Positions 1-9,050 of a stretch of 24,189 nucleotides of DNA are shown piece by piece (the stretch's first letter is position 1; every line of letters starts with the position of its first letter). Made by a program: the position numbers and the translations under genes. The notes under the pieces were generated by a model, which saw only the letters and a list, made by a program, of their open reading frames with translations, was not told where the DNA came from and made no database searches. The stretch is from assembly GCA_963633225.1 (NCBI GenBank), contig CAVGXR010000026.1:1-24189 (forward strand). The letters are read 5' to 3'. The DNA is from F23-B02 sp963633225. GTDB taxonomy: Bacteria; Bacillota; Clostridia; Oscillospirales; Oscillospiraceae.

Positions 1-1
1 G

Positions 2-139
2 ATCGACATGGTCGTTGAAGAGTGCGAGCAGGCAGGACACAAGTTCTGGGGCAAGGGCTTCTTCAACATCTGCTACAAGGTCATCACTCCGCTCGGCATG
101 GCCTTCGTTCTGTACGCACAGATCACCGACTTCTTCTAA
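2..139 (+). CDS. C-terminal fragment of a membrane transporter, probably NSS family
   Basis: Frame 2 is open from the window edge to a TAA at 137-139 and gives 45 residues; the start lies upstream of the window. The fragment has an acidic/polar stretch (IDMVVEECEQAGHKF), then WGKGFFNICYK, then a hydrophobic segment (VITPLGMAFVLYAQI) and ends in TDFF. A short cytoplasmic stretch followed by a last transmembrane helix with a 'TPLG' kink is typical of the end of bacterial sodium-dependent (neurotransmitter:sodium symporter) transporters. The fragment is too short to prove the family. A rho-independent terminator follows within 22 bases, supporting a real gene end. Any polytopic carrier with a similar tail is a possible alternative. 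Confidence 0.5.
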   Translation: MDMVVEECEQAGHKFWGKGFFNICYKVITPLGMAFVLYAQITDFF

Positions 140-160
140 ACTGCAACATAACATAACTTT

Positions 161-187
161 AAGGAGCAGCTTTCACTGCTCCTTTTT
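161..187 (+). terminator. Rho-independent terminator of the transporter gene
   Basis: Arms AAGGAGCAG (161-169) and CTGCTCCTT (176-184) pair perfectly around a six-base loop and run into a T tract ending at 187. It lies 21 bases after the stop codon at 139. Confidence 0.85.
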
Positions 188-192
188 CATAT

Positions 193-220
193 AAAAAAAG
201 CTCCCGAGAACGGGAGCTTT
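193..220 (-). terminator. Rho-independent terminator of the pseudokinase-lectin gene
   Basis: Arms AAAGCTCCCG (197-206) and CGGGAGCTTT (211-220) pair perfectly around a four-base loop. Read on the minus strand the hairpin is followed by a run of seven T (complement of 193-199). It starts 4 bases after the minus-strand stop codon at 225-227. Together with the + terminator at 161-187 it separates two convergent genes. Confidence 0.85.
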
Positions 221-224
221 AAAA

Positions 225-1652
225 TTATCCTATCTGGCAGATATACGCTATCCTGCCGCTGTAGAAGCCTGAATACTTCGCCATGGGGTCGGAGCGGCTG
301 TCGTTATAAAGCCATGTGCCGTCGGACTGCTTTACGAGCATGACGTAGTTTTCCGTCTCGCCGTCGTAGGAGTCTGTCAGTGAGGGCTCGCCCTGCGCCC
401 AGACATAGAAGTCGCTGCTCTGTCCGTCAGCCCACTTTATCTGACCGTCGGAGTCACGATACGCGCCGATCCAGACGTACTGCACGCTGCTGCCGTCAAG
501 AAGCTGGCAGAGCTTTTCGTAATCGGCTTCATCCTTTATCGTTGCAAGGTGTCCGCCGAGAGCGCGGCACTGTGCCTCGGCCTCATCCCAGCTCAGATCC
601 TCGGTATACAGGATATACTGCGCCTCAGCTGGTGCCTCGCTCGGGGCGGGCGTCTGCACAGGCTCCGCCGTGGGCGCTGCTGTGGCTTCGAGCTTATCGG
701 GGCTTTGCGTCTGCACGACGGGCGATGCAAAGTCAAGGTCTATACCGTCGCGTGCAAAGCCTACGCCGGCGAGCAGCAGGCTTATCAGCGCAAGAGCCGC
801 AGCCGAGCGTCGGGCGGCACGCTTTTCATGGATCGTGCGCACCGGCTTTGACGGCGCGGGCTTTACCTCAGGCGCTTTTGCCTCTGCCTTGGGTTTAGCC
901 TCGGGCTCAGGCTTCGGTTTTGCTTCCGACTTTGGCTTAGTCTCGGGCTTCCGTTTGGCCTTTGCCTTCGGTTCAGCCTTTTCTTTTTTCACCGGCTTCT
1001 GTTCCGGCTCGGGCTCCTTGACCGGCTCGGGCTCGGGTTTCTTCACCGGCTCAGGCTCGGCCATAGCTTCGGGCGCGGGATTTGGCTTTATCTCCTCCGG
1101 CTCGTCGCCGCAGTAAGCCCACAGTGACTTGAGCATCTCATACGGGCTTTCAAATCGCTGCTCCGGCTCGAAGGCCAATGCGCGCTTCAATATCTCCGCA
1201 AGCTCCTCGGAAACGCCCTCCGGCATCGGGAAGCTGTCGCCGCTCATGCGCCGCCGCAGAGCGTGGGCGCGTTTTTCCGAGCTCTGCTCGAGCTCCTCGG
1301 CAAAGGGGAGTCTGCCGCCGTTGAGCCCCGCGTACACGATCAGCGCGATGGAATACACATCTGCCGCCGCGCTCTCGTCGCCGTTCCAGAACACCTCAGG
1401 GGCAAGATATTCAAGCTCGAGCTTCGTCCAGCCGTTCTCGCCGCTTTTTCCGGACTTTCCGACCGCGACACGTCCATCCTCGGCAACATAGATATTGCCC
1501 GGACGTATGCCGCCCCGAAATCCGTTTTCGCCGCACTCCTCGGCGGCTATGCGGCAGAGCTTTTTCGCAAGCTCAAGGATCTGCTGCTCTCCGCAGTCGG
1601 CAAGATTGCCGCTTTGCAGCTTTTGTGGGTCAAACACGGTGTTGTCTGCCAT
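225..1652 (-). CDS. Pseudokinase / transmembrane / C-type lectin fusion protein
   Basis: 475 residues. Residues about 25-181 resemble the C-lobe of a Hanks-type Ser/Thr kinase: GGIRPGNIYV (47-56) matches subdomain VIb, LAPEV (83-87) the APE motif, and DVYSIALIVYAGLNGGRLPF (98-117) the DxxSxG region. The catalytic HRD Asp is Gly48, no DFG is visible, and almost no N-lobe precedes it, so it is probably catalytically dead. Residues about 185-272 are a Pro/Glu/Lys/Ala-rich linker. A transmembrane segment follows (about 282-300). Residues about 344-474 form a C-type-lectin fold: WDEAEAQC, GGHLATI, WIGAYRD, WADGQ, then YICQ at the end. Predicted topology: kinase-like part inside, lectin outside. 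The start is ATG at 1650-1652 with GGAGGT at 1658-1663; it has its own promoter and terminator. The ligand is unknown. Confidence 0.85.
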   Translation of the reverse strand: MADNTVFDPQKLQSGNLADCGEQQILELAKKLCRIAAEECGENGFRGGIRPGNIYVAEDGRVAVGKSGKSGENGWTKLELEYLAPEVFWNGDESAAADVYSIALIVYAGLNGGRLPFAEELEQSSEKRAHALRRRMSGDSFPMPEGVSEELAEILKRALAFEPEQRFESPYEMLKSLWAYCGDEPEEIKPNPAPEAMAEPEPVKKPEPEPVKEPEPEQKPVKKEKAEPKAKAKRKPETKPKSEAKPKPEPEAKPKAEAKAPEVKPAPSKPVRTIHEKRAARRSAAALALISLLLAGVGFARDGIDLDFASPVVQTQSPDKLEATAAPTAEPVQTPAPSEAPAEAQYILYTEDLSWDEAEAQCRALGGHLATIKDEADYEKLCQLLDGSSVQYVWIGAYRDSDGQIKWADGQSSDFYVWAQGEPSLTDSYDGETENYVMLVKQSDGTWLYNDSRSDPMAKYSGFYSGRIAYICQIG

Positions 1653-1686
1653 GCCGCACCTCCAGAATAGATTTTTGCTGATTTAC

Positions 1687-1715
1687 ATAATATCACGGCA
1701 GCTGAGGCAAGTCAA
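1687..1715 (-). promoter_or_regulatory. Sigma-A-type promoter of the pseudokinase-lectin gene
   Basis: On the minus strand TTGACT (1710-1715) and TATTAT (1687-1692) are separated by exactly 17 bases. Transcription would start near 1680, about 28 bases ahead of the ATG at 1652. The lectin gene can therefore be expressed independently of the DUF4358 gene upstream. Confidence 0.75.
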
Positions 1716-1732
1716 ACCATAATTGCCTGCGT

Positions 1733-2221
1733 TCAGAGCTTTGCGGCGATGCTTTCCGCTATGGAGCCGGCGTTCTCATCCATGACAAAGACGATATAGC
1801 CGTTTACCTCTTTTGTCACGGCGTTCTTTGCGATCTCGTACTGGTCGGCGAGATATTTATCGAAGCTGTTTTCTACCTGCTCCTGATAATCGGCCAGATA
1901 TTTGAGCACCGTGTCCTTCTTCCCGTCGGCGGGCTTTACGACGGCTATAGCGTAGGCCTGCACGTTCATCAGCGAGACCGACAGTGCGCCGCTTTCGAAG
2001 CTCGCGGCATCCCATTCCTGCCATTGCATGAAATCGCTGACGTTTGCATCGTCTCCGTCAAGCGCGGCGGCGGGATTGTACTCTGCCATTTCTCCGCCGT
2101 TTTCGTTGATTATCGCGGCGAGCTCCTCGCTCGTGAGAGCGGCTGAGCTGCTTGACGCACAGCCTGCGAGAGCTGCAAGCAGCAGTGCTGCGGCAAGAAC
2201 TGACGATAAAAGCTTTTTCAT
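1733..2221 (-). CDS. DUF4358-family lipoprotein
   Basis: 162 residues. A type II signal peptide is clear: MKKLLSS, a hydrophobic core, and lipobox LAGC at residues 18-21, so Cys21 should be lipidated and the protein anchored outside the membrane. The rest fits the DUF4358 pattern common in clostridia: an early 'SEELAAII' helix, a central strand 'YAIAVVKP', an amphipathic helix with 'YLADYQEQV', then 'YEIAKNAVTKEVNGYIVFVM'. The function of the family is unknown. The start is ATG at 2219-2221 with AAAGGA nine bases upstream. The stop lies 80 bases ahead of the lectin gene start on the same strand with no clear terminator between them, so some co-transcription is possible. Confidence 0.8.
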   Translation of the reverse strand: MKKLLSSVLAAALLLAALAGCASSSSAALTSEELAAIINENGGEMAEYNPAAALDGDDANVSDFMQWQEWDAASFESGALSVSLMNVQAYAIAVVKPADGKKDTVLKYLADYQEQVENSFDKYLADQYEIAKNAVTKEVNGYIVFVMDENAGSIAESIAAKL

Positions 2222-2247
2222 TTTTTCTTTTCCTTTCGTTTTCGGGC

Positions 2248-2277
2248 TTGGCCTTTTATTTCGCGCCCGAATATGAT
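2248..2277 (+). promoter_or_regulatory. Possible promoter of thiN-mnmG-mnmA
   Basis: TTGGCC (2248-2253) and TATGAT (2272-2277) are 18 bases apart, 40 bases ahead of the thiN start. The spacer ends in the right arm of a TTCGGGC/GCCCGAA inverted repeat (2241-2247 and 2265-2271). The -35 match is moderate. The same 95-bp gap must also hold the promoter of the divergent DUF4358 gene, for which no convincing boxes were seen. Confidence 0.4.
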
Positions 2278-2316
2278 ATTATTAATTAATTGCTAAATAG
2301 CACTCTGGAGGCAGTC

Positions 2317-2949
2317 ATGAACGGACATGAATGTTATATAATCGGCGCAGGCGATTTTTTCGGCCTGCGCGACGAGCCGGACGACAGCGATTACGTCATT
2401 GCCGCCGATGCCGGCTTTGAATACTGCGAAAAAAACTGCATCATACCCGACCTTGTGCTCGGCGACTTCGACTCGCTCGGCAAAGCGCCGAAGCACCCAA
2501 ACGTCATGCAGCTTCCCGTCGAAAAGGACGACACGGACACCATGTTCGCAGTGAAGCTCGGCCTTGAAAAGGGCTACAAGCGCTTTTACATCTACGGCGG
2601 TCTCGGCGGCAAAAGGCCGGATCACACGATGGCGAACATGCAGGCGCTGATGTATCTTTTGAGCCACGGCGCACGCGGCTGGCTCTTCGGCGAGCACTAT
2701 GTCTGGACGGCGATAGAAAGCTCCGCCCTTCGCCTGGAGGGCGAGGGCGACGTTTCGCTGTTCTGCATAAGCGGCAGAGCCGAGGGCGTTACGATAAAGG
2801 GACTTAAATATGAGACGGACGATGTTGAGATAAGTTCCGACTTTCCTCTCGGCGTGAGCAACAGCTTTGTTTCCCCCGAGGCGGAGATCAGCGTCCGAAG
2901 CGGCAGACTTTTAATAATGTACGATATAAAGGTGAACGAAATTGACTGA
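2317..2949 (+). CDS. thiN: Thiamine diphosphokinase
   Basis: 210 residues. It transfers pyrophosphate from ATP to thiamine to make thiamine diphosphate, the cofactor form, in the cytoplasm. Visible family motifs are VIAADAGFEYC near the N-terminus, LGDFDSLG, the acidic KDDTDTMFAVKLGL, and GGLGGKRPDHTMANM, the typical order for bacterial/eukaryotic TPK. Length is normal for the family. The reading frame is open further upstream from a TTG, but ATG 2317 has GGAGG at 2307-2311 and gives the expected N-terminus (MNGHECYIIGAGDF), so it was chosen. It overlaps mnmG by eight bases, indicating translational coupling. No TPP riboswitch is visible in the short leader, consistent with a salvage/activation enzyme rather than a biosynthesis operon. 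Confidence 0.93.
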   Translation: MNGHECYIIGAGDFFGLRDEPDDSDYVIAADAGFEYCEKNCIIPDLVLGDFDSLGKAPKHPNVMQLPVEKDDTDTMFAVKLGLEKGYKRFYIYGGLGGKRPDHTMANMQALMYLLSHGARGWLFGEHYVWTAIESSALRLEGEGDVSLFCISGRAEGVTIKGLKYETDDVEISSDFPLGVSNSFVSPEAEISVRSGRLLIMYDIKVNEID

Positions 2950-4813
2950 ATACGATGCGGGAAAATGCGATATAGCCGTGATCGGCGCGGGACATGCGGG
3001 CATAGAGGCCGCGCTTGCCGCTGCGAGAATGGGGCTTGACACGATATGCTTTGCCATAAACCTTGACAGCATCGGCAACATGCCCTGCAACCCCGCCATA
3101 GGCGGCACGGGCAAGGGGCATCTCGTGCGTGAGCTGGACGCTCTGGGCGGCGAGATGGCAAAGGCTGCGGATAAGGCCTGCATACAGTACCGTATGCTCA
3201 ACCGCGGCAAGGGACCGGCGGTGCACTCGCTGCGTGCTCAGGCCGACCGGCGCAGGTATCAGGAGGTCATGAAGCTCACGCTCGAGAATCAGGAAAACCT
3301 GCGCGTAAAGCAGGCCGAGGTCGTCGAGATACGCACGGAAAACGGAGCGGTGAGCGCCGTTAAAACGCACACGGGCGCGGTGTATTCCTGCCGTGCGGCC
3401 ATCGTCGCCTGCGGGACATATCTCGACGGCAGAACGATAGTCGGCGACGTTATCCGCTCCTCGGGGCCTGACGGACTGGCCGCCGCGAAGGGGCTCACGC
3501 CCTGCCTCAAGGCGCTGGGGCTTTCAATGCGCCGCTTCAAGACCGGCACCCCGCCGAGGGTGAACGCGCACAGCGTCGATTTTTCGAAAATGGAGCTTCA
3601 GCCCGGCGACAGCGAGCCTGAGGGCTTTTCCTTTGAAACGACCACCCCGCCGGAAAACAGGGCGGTGTGCTACCTGACATACACAAACGAGCGGACGCAC
3701 AGGATAATACTTGATAATATCGACCGCAGCCCTATCTATTCCGGCGTTATCGAGGGCATCGGCCCGCGCTACTGCCCGAGCATTGAGACAAAGATCATGA
3801 CCTTCCGCGACAAGCCGCGCCATCAGCTTTTCATAGAGCCCATGGGACTCGGCACGCAGGAGCTTTACATTCAGGGGCTGTCCTCCTCTCTGCCGGAGGA
3901 TGTGCAGGTAAAAATGCTGCACACGATTGCGGGGCTCGAGCACGCGGAAATGACGCGCTGCGCCTATGCGATAGAATACGACTGCGTTGACCCGACGGAG
4001 CTGTACCCCACGCTGGAGACGAAAAAGGTCTCAAATCTTTACGGGGCGGGGCAGTTTAACGGCTCGTCGGGCTATGAGGAGGCCGCCGTTCAGGGCTTCG
4101 TTGCCGGTGTCAACGCCGCATTGAAGTTGCGCGGCGAGGAGCCAATGATACTGCGCCGTTCGGACGGCTATATCGGAACGCTCATAGACGATCTTGTCAC
4201 CAAGGGCACGAACGAGCCATACCGCATGATGACCTCACGCAGCGAATACAGGCTGCTGCACAGGCAGGACAACGCTGACGAGCGGCTTTGCGGCATCGGT
4301 CTGCGCATAGGTCTTGTATCGCGTGAGCGCTACGAGGCGGTGCAGAAAAAATACGCCGAGGTCGGGCGCGAGATAAAGAGGCTTGAGAAAACCCATATCG
4401 CTCCGTCGGAGGAGCTCAACGCCTATCTTGCGGCAAACGGCACGGCGGAGATAAGCAGCGGCGCGTCCCTTGCCGAGCTCATACGCCGCCCTCAGCTGAG
4501 CTACGAGGGGCTTGAACCCTTCGACCCCGAGCGCCCCAAGCTCCCGCGCCCCGTGTGCTGTGAGGCGGAGATAAGCCTCAAGTACGAAGGCTATATAAAG
4601 CGGCAGCTCAAGCAGGTCGAGGATTTTGCCGGCATGGAAGGCAGACTGCTGCCGGACGATATAAATTACGACGAGGTCACGGGTCTGCGCCTCGAGGCAC
4701 GCGAAAAGCTCAAGAAGATCCGGCCTCACTCCTTCGGTCAGGCAAGCCGCATATCCGGCGTGTCTCCGGCGGATATCTCAGTGCTTATGATTTGGATGGA
4801 GGGCAGGCGATGA
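2942..4813 (+). CDS. mnmG: tRNA uridine-34 5-carboxymethylaminomethyl synthesis enzyme MnmG
   Basis: 623 residues, normal for the family. With MnmE it adds the carboxymethylaminomethyl group at C5 of wobble uridine 34, using FAD and methylenetetrahydrofolate. Visible motifs: FAD-binding VIGAGHAGIEAALAAARMG near the N-terminus; CNPAIGGTGKGHLVRELDALGG; RRFKTGTPPR; YCPSIETK, whose Cys is one of the family's conserved pair; QLFIEPMG with SSSLPEDVQ; and the C-terminal YEGYIKRQ motif used for MnmE contact. The only start that fits is TTG at 2942, preceded by AAGGTG eight bases upstream and lying inside the end of thiN; the protein then begins LTEYDAGKCDIAVIGAG as expected. Its stop overlaps the mnmA start (ATGA). 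No mnmE is present in the window. Confidence 0.96.
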   Translation: MTEYDAGKCDIAVIGAGHAGIEAALAAARMGLDTICFAINLDSIGNMPCNPAIGGTGKGHLVRELDALGGEMAKAADKACIQYRMLNRGKGPAVHSLRAQADRRRYQEVMKLTLENQENLRVKQAEVVEIRTENGAVSAVKTHTGAVYSCRAAIVACGTYLDGRTIVGDVIRSSGPDGLAAAKGLTPCLKALGLSMRRFKTGTPPRVNAHSVDFSKMELQPGDSEPEGFSFETTTPPENRAVCYLTYTNERTHRIILDNIDRSPIYSGVIEGIGPRYCPSIETKIMTFRDKPRHQLFIEPMGLGTQELYIQGLSSSLPEDVQVKMLHTIAGLEHAEMTRCAYAIEYDCVDPTELYPTLETKKVSNLYGAGQFNGSSGYEEAAVQGFVAGVNAALKLRGEEPMILRRSDGYIGTLIDDLVTKGTNEPYRMMTSRSEYRLLHRQDNADERLCGIGLRIGLVSRERYEAVQKKYAEVGREIKRLEKTHIAPSEELNAYLAANGTAEISSGASLAELIRRPQLSYEGLEPFDPERPKLPRPVCCEAEISLKYEGYIKRQLKQVEDFAGMEGRLLPDDINYDEVTGLRLEAREKLKKIRPHSFGQASRISGVSPADISVLMIWMEGRR

Positions 4814-5805
4814 AAAAGGTCGTGCTCGGATTTTCCGGCGGCGTTGACTCGGCGGTCTGCGCAAGGCTGTTGAAGGACTCGGGCTTTGAGGTGCACGGTC
4901 TTTACATGGATAACACCGACGCTCACGCCCTTGACGATGCCGTGAACACAGCCGAGTTTATCGGCATCCCGCTCGAGGTGCGCGATGTTCACCGTGAGCT
5001 TGACGAGCGCGTGTGCTCGCGCTTTGCCGAAAGCTATCTCAGAGGCGAAACACCGAACCCCTGCATTATATGCAATCCCACGCTCAAATTCAAGACGCTG
5101 CTCAGCTTTGCAGACGAGATCGGCGCGGAAAGTATCGCCACCGGCCACTATGCGCGGGCGGAAAACGGCGTTTTATACAAGGGTATGCCTTCAAACGATC
5201 AGAGCTATATGCTCTGCCGCATACGACGCGAGCAGCTTGACAGGCTCACGCTGCCGCTCGGCAGACTTGAAAAAACGCAGGTACGCAGGCTGGCCGAGAG
5301 CTTCGGGCTGCCGGTGGCGCACAAGCCCGACAGCATGGAGATATGCTTTATCCCTGACAAGGACTATATATCCTGGCTCGCAGCCCGTGCTGAGCTCCCG
5401 CCCGCCGGAAACTTCGTTTTCCACGGCGAGGTCATAGGCCGTCACGAGGGCATACACCGCTACACTGTCGGCCAGCGCCGCCCGGGACTTTATAACGGTC
5501 GAAAGCTGTATATCTCCGCGATAAACGCAGGGAAAAACGAGATAGAGCTCGCACTTTGGGAGGAGCTTTTCAAGACCGAGGTAATTGCACGGGACTTCAA
5601 CTGGCTGTGCGAAGCTCCGAGTGAGCCCGTTCGCGCCACAGTGCGCGTGCGGCACACAAAGTGGGAAAACCCGCCCTGCACGGCTTATATCGAGGGCGAA
5701 ACGCTGCGCATAGTCTGCGATGAGCCCGTGCGTGCTCCGGCACGCGGACAGTCGGCGGTGCTGTACGACGGCGAGCGCGTTCTCGGCGGCGGATTTATCG
5801 TTTGA
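4810..5805 (+). CDS. mnmA: tRNA-specific 2-thiouridylase MnmA
   Basis: 331 residues, slightly short for the family (about 350-370). It activates C2 of uridine 34 with ATP and inserts sulfur delivered by a Cys desulfurase relay, giving s2U. PP-loop SGGVDS is at residues 9-14; TPNPCIICN at 81-89 carries Cys88, equivalent to the catalytic Cys of E. coli (C102); TGHYAR at 111-116; and SMEICFIPD at 175-183 carries the second catalytic Cys179. The C-terminus ends with the family's GGGFI. The upstream in-frame ATG at 4792 would add six residues, but ATG 4810 overlaps the mnmG stop as ATGA and yields the standard MKKVVLGFSGG start. MnmG and MnmA act on the same nucleotide, so the overlap makes functional sense. 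Confidence 0.95.
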   Translation: MKKVVLGFSGGVDSAVCARLLKDSGFEVHGLYMDNTDAHALDDAVNTAEFIGIPLEVRDVHRELDERVCSRFAESYLRGETPNPCIICNPTLKFKTLLSFADEIGAESIATGHYARAENGVLYKGMPSNDQSYMLCRIRREQLDRLTLPLGRLEKTQVRRLAESFGLPVAHKPDSMEICFIPDKDYISWLAARAELPPAGNFVFHGEVIGRHEGIHRYTVGQRRPGLYNGRKLYISAINAGKNEIELALWEELFKTEVIARDFNWLCEAPSEPVRATVRVRHTKWENPPCTAYIEGETLRIVCDEPVRAPARGQSAVLYDGERVLGGGFIV

Positions 5806-5850
5806 CAGCAGAGCTCGTGAAAATTGTCGCAAAAACCGTCAATTTGTCAC

Positions 5851-5879
5851 TTGACGTGTTTATTCTTTTGTGAGAAAAT
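5851..5879 (+). promoter_or_regulatory. Promoter of the IMP dehydrogenase gene
   Basis: TTGACG (5851-5856), a 17-base spacer, then GAAAAT (5874-5879) preceded by TG at 5871-5872, an extended -10 arrangement. It lies 33 bases ahead of the start codon. The -10 match is only 4 of 6, offset by the extended TG and the good -35. Confidence 0.5.
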
Positions 5880-5912
5880 ATCGTTTAATATTTTATGATA
5901 AGGAGAAGCAAT

Positions 5913-7403
5913 ATGGCGATTTATTTTAACGAACCCTCGAGAACCTTCAGCGAATATCTTCTCATCCCCGGCTACACGAGCGAGGACTGCATCCCCGATA
6001 AGGTCAGCCTCAGGACCCCCCTTGTGAAGTTCAAAAAGGGCGAAGAGCCCGCGCTGAGTCTCAATGTGCCGTTTGCGTCGGCCATCATGCAGTCTGTTTC
6101 CAACGACACGATGGCGATAGCTCTGGCCAAGGAGGGCGGCATATCGTTCATATACGGCTCCCAGTCGATAGAGGACGAGGCGGCAATGGTGGCTCGCGTA
6201 AAGAGCTACAAGGCCGGCTTTGTTCCCAGCGCCTCGAACCTTGCTCCCGATGCGACGCTCAGGGACGTGCTCGAGCTCAAGGAGCTCAAGGGCTACTCCA
6301 CCATGGCGGTCACCTCCGACGGCTCGGCCACCGGCAGGCTCCTCGGCATAATTTCCAGCCGCGACTACCGCGTATCGCGCATGGAGCTCTCCACCCCCGT
6401 TTCCGAGTTCATGACGCCGCTTGAAAAGCTCGTCACCGCACCCGAGGGCACCTCGCTCAAGGAGGCCAACGATATAATCTGGGATCACAAATTAAACTCC
6501 CTGCCCATAGTCGATGCAGAGGGCAAGCTTCTCTATTTCGTTTTCCGCAAGGACTATGCAGAGCACAAGAACAATCCCAACGAGATCCTCGACGAGCACA
6601 AGCGTTATATCGTCGGCGCGGGCATAAACAGCCGCGACTACGCCGAGCGCGTTCCGGCGCTCATCGAAGCGGGTGCTGACGTTCTGTGCATCGACTCCTC
6701 CGAGGGCTTCTCCTGCTGGCAGAAAAAGACCATCGACTTCATCCGCGAAAGATACGGCGACAGCGTCAAGGTCGGCGCGGGCAACGTTGTTGACGCGGAC
6801 GGCTTCCGCTTCCTCGCCGAGGCGGGCGCGGACTTTGTCAAGGTCGGCATCGGCGGCGGCTCTATCTGCATAACACGCGAGACCAAGGGCATTGGCCGCG
6901 GTCAGGCCACGGCGCTCATTGAGGTAGCGGCGGCCCGTGACGAATATTTCGAGAAAACCGGCGTATACGTCCCCATCTGCTCGGACGGCGGCCTCGTGCA
7001 CGACTATCACATGACCCTGGCGCTGGCAATGGGCGCCGACTTCCTCATGATGGGCAGATACTTTGCCCGCTTCGACGAAAGCCCCACGGCAAAGCTCATC
7101 GTAAACGGCAGCTACGTCAAGGAATACTGGGGCGAGGGCTCGAACCGTGCGCGCAACTGGCAGCGCTATGACCTCGGCGGTCAGAGCAAGCTCAGCTTCG
7201 AGGAGGGTGTTGACTCCTACGTCACCTACGCAGGCCCGCTGCACGATAACCTCGAAAAGAGCGTTTACAAGATAAAGTCCACCATGTGCAACTGCGGCGT
7301 GACCAATCTCTCCGACTTAAAGCGCGACGCAAAGCTCACGCTTGTGTCCTCTGTCAGCATCGTCGAGGGCGGCAGCCACGACGTTATCCTCAAGAACAAC
7401 TGA
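5913..7403 (+). CDS. guaB: IMP dehydrogenase
   Basis: 496 residues. It oxidises IMP to XMP with NAD+, the committed step to guanine nucleotides. The TIM-barrel begins near residue 10 and is interrupted by two CBS domains (about 105-215; SEFMTPLEKLV and NSLPIVDAEGKLLYFV). The catalytic loop is GGGSICITRETKGIGRGQ with nucleophile Cys319, followed by VPICSDGGLVHDYHMTLALAMGADFLMMG and the flap motif EYWGEGSNRARNWQRYD. The GRGQ loop and the EYWGEGS flap place it in the divergent branch of IMPDH found in many clostridia rather than the GPGSICTTR branch of B. subtilis and E. coli. ATG 5913 was chosen because AGGAG lies at 5901-5905; an ATG-less upstream extension to 5895 has no ribosome site. It is monocistronic, between its own promoter and a strong terminator. 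Confidence 0.93.
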   Translation: MAIYFNEPSRTFSEYLLIPGYTSEDCIPDKVSLRTPLVKFKKGEEPALSLNVPFASAIMQSVSNDTMAIALAKEGGISFIYGSQSIEDEAAMVARVKSYKAGFVPSASNLAPDATLRDVLELKELKGYSTMAVTSDGSATGRLLGIISSRDYRVSRMELSTPVSEFMTPLEKLVTAPEGTSLKEANDIIWDHKLNSLPIVDAEGKLLYFVFRKDYAEHKNNPNEILDEHKRYIVGAGINSRDYAERVPALIEAGADVLCIDSSEGFSCWQKKTIDFIRERYGDSVKVGAGNVVDADGFRFLAEAGADFVKVGIGGGSICITRETKGIGRGQATALIEVAAARDEYFEKTGVYVPICSDGGLVHDYHMTLALAMGADFLMMGRYFARFDESPTAKLIVNGSYVKEYWGEGSNRARNWQRYDLGGQSKLSFEEGVDSYVTYAGPLHDNLEKSVYKIKSTMCNCGVTNLSDLKRDAKLTLVSSVSIVEGGSHDVILKNN

Positions 7404-7408
7404 TATCA

Positions 7409-7438
7409 AAAAATCCCGTTCGTCTGAACGGGATTTTT
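7409..7438. terminator. Bidirectional terminator between guaB and cysE
   Basis: Arms AAAAATCCCGTTC (7409-7421) and GAACGGGATTTTT (7426-7438) pair perfectly around a four-base loop, with T runs on both strands. It ends the + transcript of IMP dehydrogenase and the - transcript of cysK-cysE, whose stop codon is at 7441-7443. Confidence 0.9.
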
Positions 7439-7440
7439 CA

Positions 7441-8081
7441 TCATTTCTCCATATTCTGAAGCCTTGTGTTCATCTCGCACAGGGCTTTTCTTATTGCCGC
7501 AAGCTCCTCGGCCACAGGGTCGGAGATGCTGACCTGATCGACCTCGCTTGCGTAATCGACCTTGATACCCTTGCGCTTTACGACGCGGGCGGGTATGCCG
7601 ACGGCAGTGCTGTCAGGCGGTATCTCGCTGAGGACGACGGAGTTTGCAGCGATGCGGCTGTTATCGCCGACCTTGAAGGGGCCGAGCACCTTTGCGCCCG
7701 TTCCGATGAGGACGTTGTTGCCGATGGTCGGGTGGCGCTTGCCGCTGTCCTTGCCGGTGCCGCCGAGGGTAACGCCGTGGTAGATAAGGCAGTCATCGCC
7801 GATCTCGGCAGTCTCGCCGATGACGATGCCCATGCCGTGGTCGATGACGAGGCGGCGGCCTATCTTGGCACCAGGGTGTATCTCAATGCCGGTGCGGTGG
7901 CGGCTCATCTGCGATATCATGCGCGCAAGGAACATGAGATTGTGCTCATAGCACCAGTGGGCGCGGCGGTGGTAGCAGACGGCCTTCACGCCGGGATATA
8001 GAAGCAGCACCTCAAAGGGATTTTTTGCGGCAGGGTCGCGCTGAAGATACGCATTTATGGTTTCAAGCAGCTCATCAAACA

Positions 8082-8082
<1 letters not shown>
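7441..8082 (-). CDS. cysE: Serine O-acetyltransferase
   Basis: 213 residues, the short Gram-positive type. It acetylates L-serine with acetyl-CoA to O-acetylserine, the substrate of the CysK encoded just upstream. The N-terminal helical part (about 1-65, with RDPAAKNPFEVLLLYPGVKAVCYHRRAHW) is followed by left-handed beta-helix hexapeptides: GIEIHPGAKIGRRLVIDHG, GIVIGETAEIGDDCLIYHGVTLGGTG, and RHPTIGNNVLIGTGAKVLG. The catalytic His/Asp pair sits in VIDHGMGIVIG. Start choice is close: ATG 8080-8082, or GTG 8083-8085 at a better eight-base distance from AAGGAG (8095-8100). Both overlap the cysK stop, so the two genes are translationally coupled. It ends three bases from the bidirectional terminator. 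Confidence 0.95.
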
Positions 8083-9020
<938 letters not shown>

Positions 9021-9050
9021 TTTTCTTCCCTCTGATCTGAAATTTGGCGT

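Noticed and set aside
380..1116. Plus-strand frames opposite the lectin fusion, some rich in Gly/Ser/Phe
   Set aside because: They mirror the Pro/Glu/Lys linker on the other strand; no ribosome sites.
2222..2316. TPP riboswitch ahead of thiN
   Set aside because: The gap is only 95 bases, shared by two divergent genes, and lacks the CTGAGA / ACCTGA core.
5806..5912. Purine riboswitch ahead of IMP dehydrogenase
   Set aside because: The transcribed leader is about 30 bases by the promoter found, too short for an aptamer plus switch.
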